A DNA stretch of 64,000 nt. It comes from Macrotrachela quadricornifera. Its lineage: Eukaryota; Rotifera; Eurotatoria; Philodinida; Philodinidae. A program made the position numbers and the translations under genes. The stretch lies in the NCBI GenBank assembly GCA_022393335.1, contig JAJEKB010001328.1, positions 25,756 to 89,755 on the forward strand, in the 5' to 3' direction. The notes beneath the pieces are model-generated. The model was not told the DNA's origin. It saw only the letters and a list, made by a program, of their open reading frames with translations, and searched no databases. Shown here piece after piece: positions 12,623 to 24,550 of this stretch. Position 1 is the first letter of the stretch, and every line of letters starts with the position of its first letter.

Positions 12623-14786
12623 TAACAAATCTAAACATACGTTCAAGATCATAAGTATGATTATCAACAGTCCGACCATTGAGCTGTAACCTGGTGAAAT
12701 GTGTCAATGGCATATGATCTTCTATGTTATTTGCCATAATTCCTCTTTCTTGTGATAGAGCCAGCACTTTACCTGTATTAACAATATGTAAATATAAATA
12801 AACCATTTATTAGAGAAAAGTTTGTATCTCACCTTCTCTCTTGCAATATTGAAGAGCATGAATAAATGATACTGGAATTTTTTGATTTTTAACTAAGGAT
12901 ATTAATACCCATCTCATTCCATACCAGAGAGGTCCAAGTGATACAGACAGATTATTCAATGTTTCGACTTTTTCTTCTTTAATGTTGAATAATACATCAA
13001 TTAAATCGATTGTAATAAATAGAGCAGTATCAGAAAATGTATATGGAAGAGAAAACATTTGAATGGAGTCAAACATTTGATGATAATCAACACACACTCG
13101 TATAGGACCTAAAGGACCATTAAGCCAAAAAGGTGTACGAAAAGTTTCAATAAAATCTGATAGTATAGACCGGTTCGATAGATAAACTAATTGTCCTATA
13201 ATAGCAAAATGAAGTGATCGTAAACTAGATAATTTATTGCAAAGAGTAGCGAGATGATGACCATTGAAACAGTATTCGATTTGACCATTACAAATATGTA
13301 TTAAACACAAAGAAAATTTTTCTAATGTATTGGAAAATTTATCTAATAATTGATCAAGACAACTACAGTCTCTTCCAGAGATCTTCACAAGTCTATAAAG
13401 AAAAACTAAATTCCAATATAACAATATTTTAATTATAGAAATATTTTACCGTATATTGAAGACACGAATTTGTTGAGAGTAATTTAATTTTGTTGCCAGA
13501 TTTTGATCATTTGCATCAATAACGTTGCTTATATACACATCTTCAAATTAAAAAAAAATCCATTTTTAGTTCCTTATAAACCGATTATAAAATAGAATTT
13601 CAGCATATGATGGACAATGCATCAAATTGGATACATCATTTGTTTACTTAGAAATTTTTTATTCTTAGAGTAATTTATGCAAATAATCTCTTCTATGTTT
13701 TATCAATTCGAAAATATATTAGTCAGATAGATCATACTATCATCAGATTAAAAAATTAACTTCAACAAGTATTAAGGAAAGATAAATTTGTGAATGTAAC
13801 AAGTAGTATTAAATACGCAATATTCGATTTATGTTATAGTATACAAATGAGAATGAATTAATAATCAATCTTTAATTCACAGAAAATTATTACAATGGTT
13901 TGGAATATAAAAACACAGTGTAAGTCTGCTAAACTTTCATAAAACATTCATTTTTCTCTTATAAAAACATCAAATGTATATTTTTCGAGTGATTATATTC
14001 AATAAAGTATTTCTTATTATTACCTAAATATTGAAGTTGAGGAAGATAATGAAGTAATACATAAAGTGTAGTTAGATTGAGAATATTTACAGAAAGATAA
14101 ACAAGACACCGATGTGGAATATAATTCTGAATTATTGTATGTTCGTAGGTCAGTTGAAAACCATTTTCACATGATGGAGTTCGTAGTTGATAACTAACAA
14201 GATCAATTGAATATTTAAATAACCAATCGAAGAAAGCGTTTGAATAATGAGTTTGATCCGAACAAGCATTCCAAGTAAATCTACGTAATGATGATCCACT
14301 AGCTGCACCATATAAGAGTGCATCTCGGCATTCTTCACTGATAGATATCGCTTGAAAAACACTGAAACAAGTCAATTGAGGAAATATCGGTTCTATATGC
14401 TTGGGATATGCCATTAACACACGAAACATATCGTTTGATTCATTTTCACATGATTTTCCTTCTCTTAATAAATGATCTGTGACGATTAATTTTGCTACTT
14501 CCTTTCCGAATAAATCTATTTGAGAAGATCGATAACGATTACCTAATTTGAGAACAGTAAGACCAAGACGCCATTCAATCATCGTCGGTACTTGACGACA
14601 TAAGAACCGACAAGCTGAAAATGAACAATAACATAAGTCTACTTCTTTGTACAGTCCATGAAATTCTACCAATAATGAATTAATACGGCTATTAAGATTT
14701 GAGAAACTGTAAATGACATCACCAGATGATAAATTATCCCAAACACAAAGAATAATTTCGTTTGACATATATTCAAAACGCGTCAT

Positions 14787-15290
14787 AATGGATAATGATT
14801 AAACTATGACCTTCAATACCATTGCACGATAATATATATATATATATAACCTTTGACTAGACGAATAAGTCGACTAATGCATGGAGAAAACTTTATTTTT
14901 CTGTTCGATCGATGGATATAATACAGACTAATGTCAATGAGCCATGACTGTACATGAAATAAAAGTGTATTGTTATCGTCGAATGATCCTATGAAAAAAA
15001 TATGTCATATTCTACCACATAAAAGCATAATAGAATGAATGAAATTCTAACCCATGAAAAAAACAACAAAGTTAGGGCAAATCGAGTGTAAGTTTCGACT
15101 GTGCACATCATGCAGGTCCGAGAATATTTTTACCTGAAATTCTTGTTGAAAATTTGATTTTTTTAAAAAACTTTTGTATTTTTTCTATACAATACAAAAA
15201 AAAGATACGAAAAAAATTCTCAAATTAAAATCAACGTTCGGTGAAGACAGTTCATTAGATTGAATCATTTACAGTAAGATTTTTCGTACC
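14787..15290. other. Intergenic, no gene seen
   Basis: AT-rich DNA upstream of the F-box gene containing a short (TA)n run near 14832-14848. No gene or repeat terminus was recognised. Confidence 0.4.
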
Positions 15291-15298
15291 CTGCCCTG

Positions 15299-15691
15299 TT
15301 AATAAAAAGGTACAAAAGAAAGAGCGTCAATACGTTGATATTCGTTGTTTTTATTTTTAACAGCTACATATCCAAATGAACGCCACCATGGCGGTAATAA
15401 TTTTCTTGAATCATTATTTTCAACACGAAAATTTTAATCTTTTTTTAATAAAAAGCGATTTAATTGCTTCTGAGTATACGAATTTGAAGATGATGATGAG
15501 TCATTGAGAAAACTAATGAAAGATGTAGTCAATGCACTATAACGATTAACAGTAGACAACACATGAATTTCTTCATCACAATCAGTGTCAAATGCTGTTG
15601 AACACATAAGTTTATTTGTTTTTATATCTTCTATACTCGTATAAGGATATATTAATAAAGAGAGATAGTGCACACCAGATGGTACCATCCT
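15299..15691 (-). pseudogene. Broken coding exon of unknown family (in-frame stop)
   Basis: An acceptor (TATTATAG) is followed at 15691 by an open frame of about 85 codons up to TAA at 15434-15436. The same frame then continues open for about 44 codons, with coding-like text (RKLLPPWWRSFGYVAVKNK), to a second stop at 15299-15301. No GT..AG pair removes the first stop. This looks like the last exon of a gene broken by one nonsense change, or a decayed fragment. I do not recognise the family, and no upstream exon was found. Confidence 0.35.
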
Positions 15692-16043
15692 CTATAATAT
15701 ATTTTCGTTTTCTGGAGATAAGTCTCAAAATTTGATGTTCGAAGTGGCACGGTATCAAGATCTCATGTGCCCTGTCCTGTGGATACCTCTGTTTCGTACG
15801 CCTTTACTTTAGCATCTCAAAGTCATTTAATAATTAAAGAAAACATTTTCTTTTAGATTTCTAAAAAATATTCAGAACAAGTAATTGTCTATAACATATA
15901 TGCACATTAGATATGACGCTTTGAAGAAAGAAAAAAGAGTACATATGTCTGTTTATTTTCATTTAACATTGATTTTTTTTTAATTGAAATATTTTTCACT
16001 TATTTAAATAATAAGAAATTCTTTTAAGTTAAGTTTTATTTAT

Positions 16044-19000
16044 TTATAAAAGAAGACAATCTGTTTTTGTAAGTGTACGACATGTATGAATTTGTTCAAG
16101 TTCACAACGACATGTTAACATACTAAATACATAATTTCTTGGACACATAAAATCATAACGTAATAATGTTCCACTTAATGATTGTTCATTAGTTGTACAA
16201 AAATAAAATTTTGTACAATCATACATATCTCGATAAAGACCACATCGACGATTAGCACAATTAAATGTTGATGTTGTACCATCTGATATGCCTAATAATT
16301 GTCCTAAACTATTTAATGTATTTATTGCTAATTGTGGAATATATGGAGCCATTGTTGTTGTTGTTGTTGTTGTCGTTGTTGTTGTTATAACAGGATGTGT
16401 AATACAAAATGTATCACCACTTGTTTGACATGAACGACCTGATGGCCAATCACATGTACAACCATCCATTGAAAATTCAAGACCAGGTGGACAAAAAAAT
16501 ATATGATAACGTAATGAAGCTAAATCATCACCTTCACAAAAATAAAATATTGAACAATTTTTTCGATCACGATGAATTCCATTTCGACCAGTTCGAGGAT
16601 GACCACATATATATTCAGCATTATAAGTTTGATGTGCTACTGGTGGTGGTGGTGTAACATTATTTATAGATGAATAACTTGTTGTACCTGTTAAAGCATT
16701 AAGAGCATTTAATAATTTTTGTAAATTTCCAGGTAACATTGAAGATGATGGAGATAATTGAGATTGAACATTAACAAAATGAACAGGTGGAGCAGCAACA
16801 ACTGAAGGTGTTATTGGTAAAAATTGTTGAATAGCAATTGTTGGAAGATTAGTAATTGGTAAAGGAAGATTTAAAGTAGCAAAAACTTGTCGAGTAATTG
16901 GAAATGGTTCTGTATTACAAAAAAATCCTGAAAATTCTAAAGAGAAAAAAAAACAAATGTAAATAATACACTATATTTAATATTAAATCATTTACCATCA
17001 TTATCAATACTCCATATAAATACACCAGCTAATTCTTCTGCTTTGGCATATTGAGCCTTTTTTTTTTGTAATAAAAATATATATTTAATTAAATAAAAAT
17101 TTAATCATTTAAAATCTTACTTTTAATATTGCTGAATCAACATCTTCATAAGTAATCCATTGATCACCACTAGTCATATACCAAGCTTTTTCAGATTCTA
17201 ACCATACTTTTTGCCAATTTTTAGCTTTTCCTTTTTCACATATCTAATAATAATGGATTAAATTTTAATTAATAAAATAAAGGAAGGTTATTTTAACCTC
17301 ATAATACGAAAGAAAACCTCTAGTTTTTGTATAACGTCCAGGATAACCTGCACCATTTACTAGAAAAAAAAACAACAAACATCCAAAATTAAATAAAATA
17401 ATGAAACATACCCGGTGCATGAAGACCTTTTTGTCCACTAGCTAATGTAAATGATCGACCATAAGCTGGAATACCAATAAGAAGTTTTTCTCTTGGTACA
17501 CCAAGACTTAACCATAGTTTAACAAGTCCATCCTATTCTCATTATATAATTTAATTGATAAACAAAAAAACAAATCTATTTATTTACCACATTACGAAGT
17601 GATTCTCCTTCAACTTGATATGATTGATGAAGCAATGGAGCAAATACACCTGTTCTTTCATCCCATGGACCTAAACAAAAACAAAATCAATTTATAATTA
17701 ATCATCATTCAATTTTGTATATTTACCATAGAAATCAAATGTCATAAGATTAAAATAATTTACTAAGCTTAAAAAAAAAAGGAAACAAAAATAAATTCAT
17801 TAAAAAGAATAAAAATTACTTTTCAATTTTTTGTACTTCATATACTTTAAGAAGATGATCAACAAATGGTGCTACTGTTAATGTAACTATTGAACGTGAC
17901 ATTAATCGTTTTTGTTTTGAAATTTCCTAAAACAAAAAATCTATCTCTTTAAAATTTTTTTATTAAATTTCAATAAACTTCAAGTAATGTTGTTAATGCT
18001 AATCTATCTTCTGGAACTTCTTCATCAGGATATTCAAAAGCTATATCAACACCATCAAAACCATATGATGCCATATACCTATTAATAATGGTGTTTTTTT
18101 TATTATTAAAAAGTTAAAAAAATACCAAATAAGACTTCGAACTAATTGTGCAGCTGTTTTAGATTTTTTAAGATATCGAGTATATTGAGCACTTTTTCCA
18201 CCTAATCGAATAGATATTTTTAAATCTGAATTTGTTTTTTTTAATAAAGCAAGTTCTCGATAATGTTCTAAAAAAAAAATAAAAGAATTTTTTTTAAATA
18301 GAAATAAATATTAATATGTTATGTACCAATATCTTCTTTTTGTATAGGAATTATTTCTGGTTTACTATCATCAACAGTTGCATATGCATAAATAATATGT
18401 GAACACATAAATGGATCAATAAATTCAATTTCAAATTTTGCATCACCTGATCGATATCGAGACCAATTTGTAATATAACATACACGATGAATTTTTGTAT
18501 TACTATTATTATTATTATTATTTTCTTTATTTGATGTTAAATCAGTTATAGATTGATCATCATCTTTCTCAATTGAATGATTAATATCAAAATTTTTTTG
18601 TTTTAAAAGTTTTATTGTTGATGAACGTATTGGATGTGATATTTTTTGTTTTATAATAGAATTATTTCGTTTTTGTTGTTTAAGATAACGAGGATGAATT
18701 GTAGTTAAACGAGGTTTTTTAATTATTGTTTGTTTTATACAAGAAGGATCTGTTAAAGTATTTTTAACACATTTTTGTTTTGTTTCATCAAAAATTTGTC
18801 CAGTTGTACAACGTTTTATAACATATAAATAACTAAAACCACTGGAAAAAACAGCACATGGAAAATATGTTTGACAATCACGAAGATCTCGACAATAAGG
18901 TTGTTTTAAATCTAAATAAAATTTTTACTTTACTCTTAACCTTCTTATCCCTAATCATCCGACTTAATCATTATATACTTAAAACATACTTATCTGATTT

Positions 19001-19083
19001 GCATGAACGTTATTTATTTGACCTATACTATTAATAAGTAAGATGAATATAAAATGATACATCAATGAATAATATTGACGCAT
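16044..19083 (-). CDS. Secreted GH18 chitinase-like protein with three CBM14 domains
   Basis: Twelve exons: 19083-18990, 18911-18327, 18267-18126, 18078-17979, 17926-17820, 17767-17727, 17670-17588, 17532-17412, 17359-17298, 17243-17121, 17056-16996, 16936-16044. They total 2,412 nt, giving 803 residues with every junction in frame. The start at 19083 gives a good signal peptide (Met followed by FIFILLINSIG). A CBM14 (peritrophin-A) chitin-binding domain (C..DLRDCQTYFPC) precedes an Asn-rich linker, the GH18 barrel (from about residue 185), a Thr-rich linker and two more CBM14 domains (about 616-676 and 732-793). The active-site strand reads FDGVDIAFEYP (residues 281-291): Glu289, the general acid, is present, but the Asp normally two residues before it is Ala287. 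This may reduce or abolish chitin hydrolysis. It is paired head to head with the chitinase gene at 19903. Confidence 0.88.
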
Positions 19084-19902
19084 ATTTGAATTTTTTTTCC
19101 TTCTTTTTCTTATTTCAAATCTTCGTAGTAAATAAGAGAATATACAAATGACTATAAATAATGATGAATAGTAGACACGATACAATGTAACTAAGTATCT
19201 TTATAGTTGTATGATTGTTGAAAGAAACAAAAAAAAGAATTGTTCATTAATCAAACAAATACATCCTCCGCATAAGACTATAAAGCGCGATCCGCTTGTC
19301 AACAACTTAAACTATGCATACACAGTTAGTACATAGAATTAAACATCAAATGTCATATACTTACACAAACATATATAGAATGTATTAAAAGAACAAGTTG
19401 AACAAAACCTTATTATTCAACTGAACGATAGCTAACTATCTTTGATAAAATAAATATTCATTGATATAAGATAAAAAAGAAATCTAATCCTAATCGAAAC
19501 AATGAGAAATATGAGAAAGTAATAAATGTATCATTTCTATTTGAATAATAGTGATGACCTTGTTTGTATATATGCTATTTATAATTGAACATTCATCTAG
19601 TAAATGTTCATCAAAGATGAAAACATTCTTAAATGTTTTGTATGTATTGCGAAACAAAGATAAGTATAATATCTTTTTGCGTATTCTTTTGATCCTAGTT
19701 ATCATTTTCAAATACAATCCGCCAACACATTCAATGATGTAATCATAAGGTAGTTATAAAAAAAAAAATCGAAAGGACAAAGAGAGAAAATGAGAGAAAT
19801 AGTATATCATCTTGCTTGGTCATAAAAAGTATCTGTATCCATATATATACATATTCTAGTATAAATATATATGTATTTGTTCGAACTTAATATAACTAAA
19901 AA
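19084..19902. promoter_or_regulatory. Shared intergenic region between divergent chitinase genes
   Basis: 819 bp separates the two start codons of oppositely oriented paralogous genes. A TATAAATA sits at 19860-19867, about 35-43 bp before the plus-strand ATG. Coordinated regulation is inference from the arrangement only. Confidence 0.4.
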
Positions 19903-22213
19903 ATGATTATTCGGTACTCAAGATTCGTTTTATTCATATGGTATTTTTATTTATTAAATAATTTTTTAATTGCTCAACAACTTTCAAGTAAAAAAAAACA
20001 CGTTTTTATATAGATTTTTCAAATTTTTTTTTTTTTTAATAATTTTAATAGAATCTCCTCAATTATGTGTTTATCATAATGATCCATCACAGTATTATCC
20101 ATGTATACTTAATTATATTGGTCTTAATAGTTGGTCTTTATATCGATGTTCCGATGGTTTAATATTTGATGAAATATCACAACAATGTGTAATGAAAATT
20201 CCTATAAGTGATACTTTTGATCAACTTGTTTCTTCATCATCAATAGAAAAAACACAATTTCAAAAAATTGCTAATTTTATTATACCAAAATTAAATTTAA
20301 ATAAACAACAAACAAATATTTTACAACCATTTTTAATGAAAAAACTTTTCAATGAAGTAAGAATTTAATCGAATAGATAGAAAATTATTTATTTCTATAG
20401 TATGGTGGACATACGGGAGGTATTTTATGGTCAAATGGTTATCCTCTTATGAAATTAGATGATAATCCAATTGTTGAACAAAAATCATCAATTAATTCAA
20501 AATTAAATTATTTTTCTGCTCAACATCCTTATCCTCTACCTGTTAGTGAAGGTAAATATAATTTATTATTAAATAAAAAATTATTCTTTTGTTAATTAAA
20601 GATGAATTAAAATATAAAAAAATTTGTTATTTTACAAATTGGTCTCAATATCGAACTGGTCCAGCTAAATTTGAACCTGAACATATTGATCCATTTCTTT
20701 GTACACATATTATTTATGCTTTTGCTTATATTAATAATCAAACATTTTTAATTAAAAAAGTAGAAGAAAATGATGATGGTTTGTAGATAATATATATTTC
20801 TTATAAGAAAATATCTTTATTGTTTTGTTTTTTATATGTCAAATTAGATCTCTATCGACGTATAAATGCACTTAAAAAACGTAATCCAAAATTAAAAACA
20901 TTATTAGGAGTTGGTGGATGGAATATGAAATCATATGAATTTTCAATTATGGTACATAATTATGAAAAACGACGAAATTTTATTTTTGATACAATTAAGT
21001 AAATTATTAATAAAAATAAATAAATAAATTATTACTTTTTTTTTTCTTTCTATAGTTTTCTTCATAAAAATAATTTTGATGGTCTTGAAGTAGATTGGGA
21101 ATATCCAAGTATGCGTGGTGGACAATCAGATGATAAATATTATTTAACATTATTTTTTCAAGTAAGCGATTTTTTTTCTCTTGAAAAATAATGGTATATA
21201 TTTGTATACTGTATCATAGGAATTTAAAGAAGCTGCAATGGCACAATCGATTGTAACAGGACAATCACGATTATTAATAGCAGCTGCAGTAGCTGCTAAT
21301 CAAGATATTGCTTCAAATGGTTATGAAATAGATAAAATTGCAAAGTAAAATGAAATTTCATTAATTTTATCTTTCTTCTTTTTTTTTTAGAATTTTAGAT
21401 TTTATTAATATTATGACCTAGTGAGTTTCAGAGATTCTTGATATATGAAAAAAACGTTTTCTATGTGATTATTTTAGTGATTTTCATGGAGCATGGCAAA
21501 GTCATACAGGATTAAATGCTCCGTTATATAGACGTTTTGGTGAAACTGATACAGATGGAATGTTAAATCAAGTATAATGATAAATTTATTTTATTCTTAT
21601 TGTTTTTTTTTTTGTGTAATAATATTTTAAAGGATTTTGGTATAACTATTTGGTTAAAAAATGGTGCACCTGCTCATAAACTTGTTCTTGGTATTCCATT
21701 ATTTGCTCGAACGTTTTTATTAGCACGAGCAGATCAAAATGAACTTCATTCACCAACAGTTGGTAATGGTACTGAAGGACCATATACACGAAGTGCTGGT
21801 TTCTTATCATATTTTGAAGTAAATTTCTTATATAGAATTCATTCTTACATATACATTTATTTTTATTTTAATATATAAAGGTTTGTCTATTACAATTAGA
21901 TCCTAAATGGAAAAAACGTACTGTATCAGATGGTTCAGAATCTGGTTATATGTTTAAAGATCGTGATTGGATTTCATATGATACAATTGAAAATATACAA
22001 AAACGAGCAGCATATGTTGTAGCTAATAATTTAGGTGGATTATTTGTTTGGTCACGTATGTATTTATTTTTTAAATGAAAAAAATTTATTAAATTCATTT
22101 TTCTTTTAGTTGATATGGATGATTTTAATGGTGCCTTTTGTAATAATGGTACATATCCATATATTAAAAATTCTTTATCACTTTTACCAACAGATATGCC
22201 TTCATATATTTAA
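19903..22213 (+). CDS. Secreted GH18 chitinase with N-terminal CBM14 domain
   Basis: Twelve exons: 19903-19987, 20052-20356, 20401-20551, 20602-20778, 20848-20998, 21056-21161, 21220-21344, 21391-21420, 21478-21571, 21633-21818, 21881-22055, 22110-22213. They total 1,689 nt, giving 562 residues with all junctions in frame. Exon 1 encodes a signal peptide ([19 protein letters not shown]). Exon 2 encodes a CBM14 chitin-binding module ([12 protein letters not shown]..). GH18 runs from about residue 182 to 555, with [21 protein letters not shown] (297-307), MTYDFHGAW and the C-terminal GGLFVWSLDMDD strand all in order. Glu305 is the expected general acid and Asp303 is kept. The third motif Asp is Glu301, a conservative change, so activity is plausible. 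One exon (21391-21420) is only 30 nt. AATAAA at 22285-22290 is a likely polyadenylation signal. It is paralogous and divergent to the gene at 16044-19083. Confidence 0.9.
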
Positions 22214-22290
22214 ATTTTCTTATATATATTATTAAACCTTAGACATACATAAAAAAAAAAGTATTTTATTGTTTGCCTTTATTTAATAAA

Positions 22291-23347
22291 ATGTACTTTT
22301 GTATCTTATTATTATTATAATAAAAATTGTAATATGAATCCATTTTACATTAAAATATGATATTAACTATTTATTATGCTTGCTGAATCTCACACTGTTT
22401 CGAGATAAAACTATAATAAAATATTTACATATAAAAATGAGAAAAGACGGATAAGAGATATAATCAGGATATTTTTGCATTTTCATTCTGTATATAAATA
22501 AATCATTTAAAAATTTTGAAATTTTTCCATAATTTATTTAATGACAATAATCAATATCAATTGAAAAATCAGATCATTCAATCTTAGTATTGATCACCAA
22601 AGATATCTTGAGGGTGAGGGCCACTATTTTATCGAATTCATTTAAAAAAAGAGTTTTATTTCAACTGCCACAAATTATCGTGGTTTTGTTTTCATTCTCT
22701 CTTATGCAACTCAGTCAAGAAGATTATAACATGTAATTTTGACTCTTCTCCTTTTAGTAAAATATTTTTTATTGAGAAGGAGAATATATCAAAAGAATCT
22801 AGATTGATGAATGTGATAGTTTGATTGACTATCTTAGAAGTTTCAATCAATAGTAAATTCTAAGTTTTATAAATATTCAAAAGTTCTCCATAGAGTATTT
22901 TTTCGAAAATTCGAATCTTTTAAGAGAAAAGATTCTTAAGACGAATACATGTCAGGATGACTATATAGTATACCGAGTTATTTCGTTATGCATCTCTACA
23001 AATATCCTATATGTTCATTTTACGAAAAAAAAGTATTTGAGTACTATGGTTATTTGACAAAACATTGAAATACATGATATATCATTGAATTACTTTCTTA
23101 TACGATCTGTAATGCATATTTTGTCATATTGAGTGTTAAAAGCGTTCTTGAATGACTTTATTTCTTAATTATTTTATAAGATGAAGTCGTTTAAAAATCA
23201 ATAGTTTCTGCAAACTAATATAAAGGATCCACGAAAAATGCCTATTATTTCGGTAAAATTTTGATATTGTTATATGATTTAAATAGAGTGACTTCAGTTC
23301 TATAGGTTAATATACAACTCGAATGCTTTTTTTCACACATATTTGTG
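22291..23347. other. Intergenic, no gene seen
   Basis: About 1 kb of AT-rich DNA downstream of the chitinase polyadenylation signal. No supported gene, RNA or repeat boundary. Confidence 0.4.
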
Positions 23348-23972
23348 CTTACAAGAGAATCTTCCCAGGTGCCAGAGCGTTTTTTATTCGGAATTTAGTG
23401 CATCTTAAAGGTTTCGGTGAATTATGTTGTTTATGGTTAAAAGAGTTCGGGTCCTTCCTGACGAGATATCGAGGTTTTAGGGAATTTTCCCTATGGGATC
23501 CTACTTTTTTAGCACAACCTTTTTTTCCGAATTTCTCAGATGAAACTTTAACCACATAAAGACTTCAGCTAAAGTAGCTTGCAGAAAAAATTCAAAACTT
23601 TTCGACGAAGTCTCTTCGAGATATGAAGATTTCAAACAATACACGTTGTATATGCCCTCTATACAAAAAAGGTCTTACCTTGTCATCGTCATACCTCGGA
23701 GAGACTTCGTCGAAAAGTTATGAATTTTTTTCTACAATCTAGTTTAGCGGAAGTCTCTATGTGGGTAAGGCTTCACGTCAGAACTTTGAAAATAAGGTTG
23801 TGCTGGAAAATTCGGGTCCTATACGAGAAATTTACTAAAACCTCGATATCTCGTCAGAAACATCCTATGGACTCGAACTTCTTTAGCCATAAACATAATT
23901 CAGTGAGAACTACAAGATGCACTAAATCCCGACTAAAAAGTGCTCTGGCATCTGGGAAGGTTCTCTTGTGAG
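23348..23972. mobile_element. MITE with about 290 bp inverted arms
   Basis: The left arm (CAAGAGAATCTTCCCAGGTG near 23352) is the imperfect reverse complement of the right arm ending CTGGGAAGGTTCTCTTGTG near 23970. The similarity continues inward through CGAGATATCGAGGTTTTAG-type and TTTTCGACGAAGTCTCT-type segments to a centre near 23660. Open frames on both strands within it are by-products of the palindrome. A related single terminus lies at about 29830-29925. Confidence 0.75.
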
Positions 23973-24460
23973 ACAATCGAAGCAGAATATTGTCTGTAAT
24001 AAAAGAAGTATATATTAATATGTACATAAATGCTAAAAGAAATCAAAAAGTTTTACAAGTCATTAAAACAAAATCAATTTTCAAAGAGGAGTCTTCTAAA
24101 CTCTCTTTTGCTTGGCTTGTCTAAAGGAAATCTTTTATTATAGTGGGTGCGCTAATGTGTCGAAGACTTTAATGAATCATGCCGTTATTTCGAAATTTAT
24201 TCGACGGCAGAATCTATCTCATATTTTGACACTATAGTAATTGCACAGATAAGTGCGAAAAATAAGCCGGAAAGAATAACTATAAGATAAGACGCAAAGT
24301 CAGTTTTGATTATTCAAATGTTATCAACGAATTCTTTTTTTCATCTCTACTCTTACTAACAACACTTTCGAAAGAGAATAGGTGTAACTTGTCCTTGAGT
24401 GATAATAAAAAAGCATTTTGCATAGGAAAAAAAAATCTAGGCGAGGTGAGATATCGACTA

Positions 24461-24468
24461 TATAAATA
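24461..24468 (+). promoter_or_regulatory. TATA box of the ART-TPR gene
   Basis: TATAAATA lies 83-90 bp before the ATG at 24551, in a suitable position for initiation near 24490-24500. Assignment is by motif and position only. Confidence 0.45.
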
Positions 24469-24550
24469 GATGATATAGACTCTCTTTGTCTAAACAACAA
24501 TCAACTACACATTATTTCATATTGGTGATTAACGAACCATTCAACGGATT

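Larger units (their letters stand above)
10600..14786 (-). pseudogene. F-box protein gene interrupted by transposon insertions
   Basis: Exons read 14786-14024, 13540-13450, 13392-12833 and 12772-12618, all joined by GT..AG introns that keep the frame. The N-terminus (EYMSNEIILCVWDNLSSGDV.YSFSNLNSR) is an F-box, the Skp1-binding motif of SCF ubiquitin ligases. The rest is the divergent leucine-rich tail common in bdelloid F-box families. After RFVT the frame runs straight into the end of a degenerate mariner at 12622, whose terminal CTTAG supplies the stop codon, giving about 522 residues. The matching 3' part of the gene (LIDWLRLLPNIKCLYIDST onward, stop at 10600-10602) lies about 1.5 kb further on, beyond the insertion block 11170-12622. 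The original protein was probably near 700 residues. A truncated product could still contain the F-box. That both halves are one gene is inference from frame, strand and typical architecture. Confidence 0.7.

Noticed and set aside
23323..23971. Three open frames of 68-83 codons on both strands
   Set aside because: They mirror each other because they lie in the arms of an inverted-repeat MITE.
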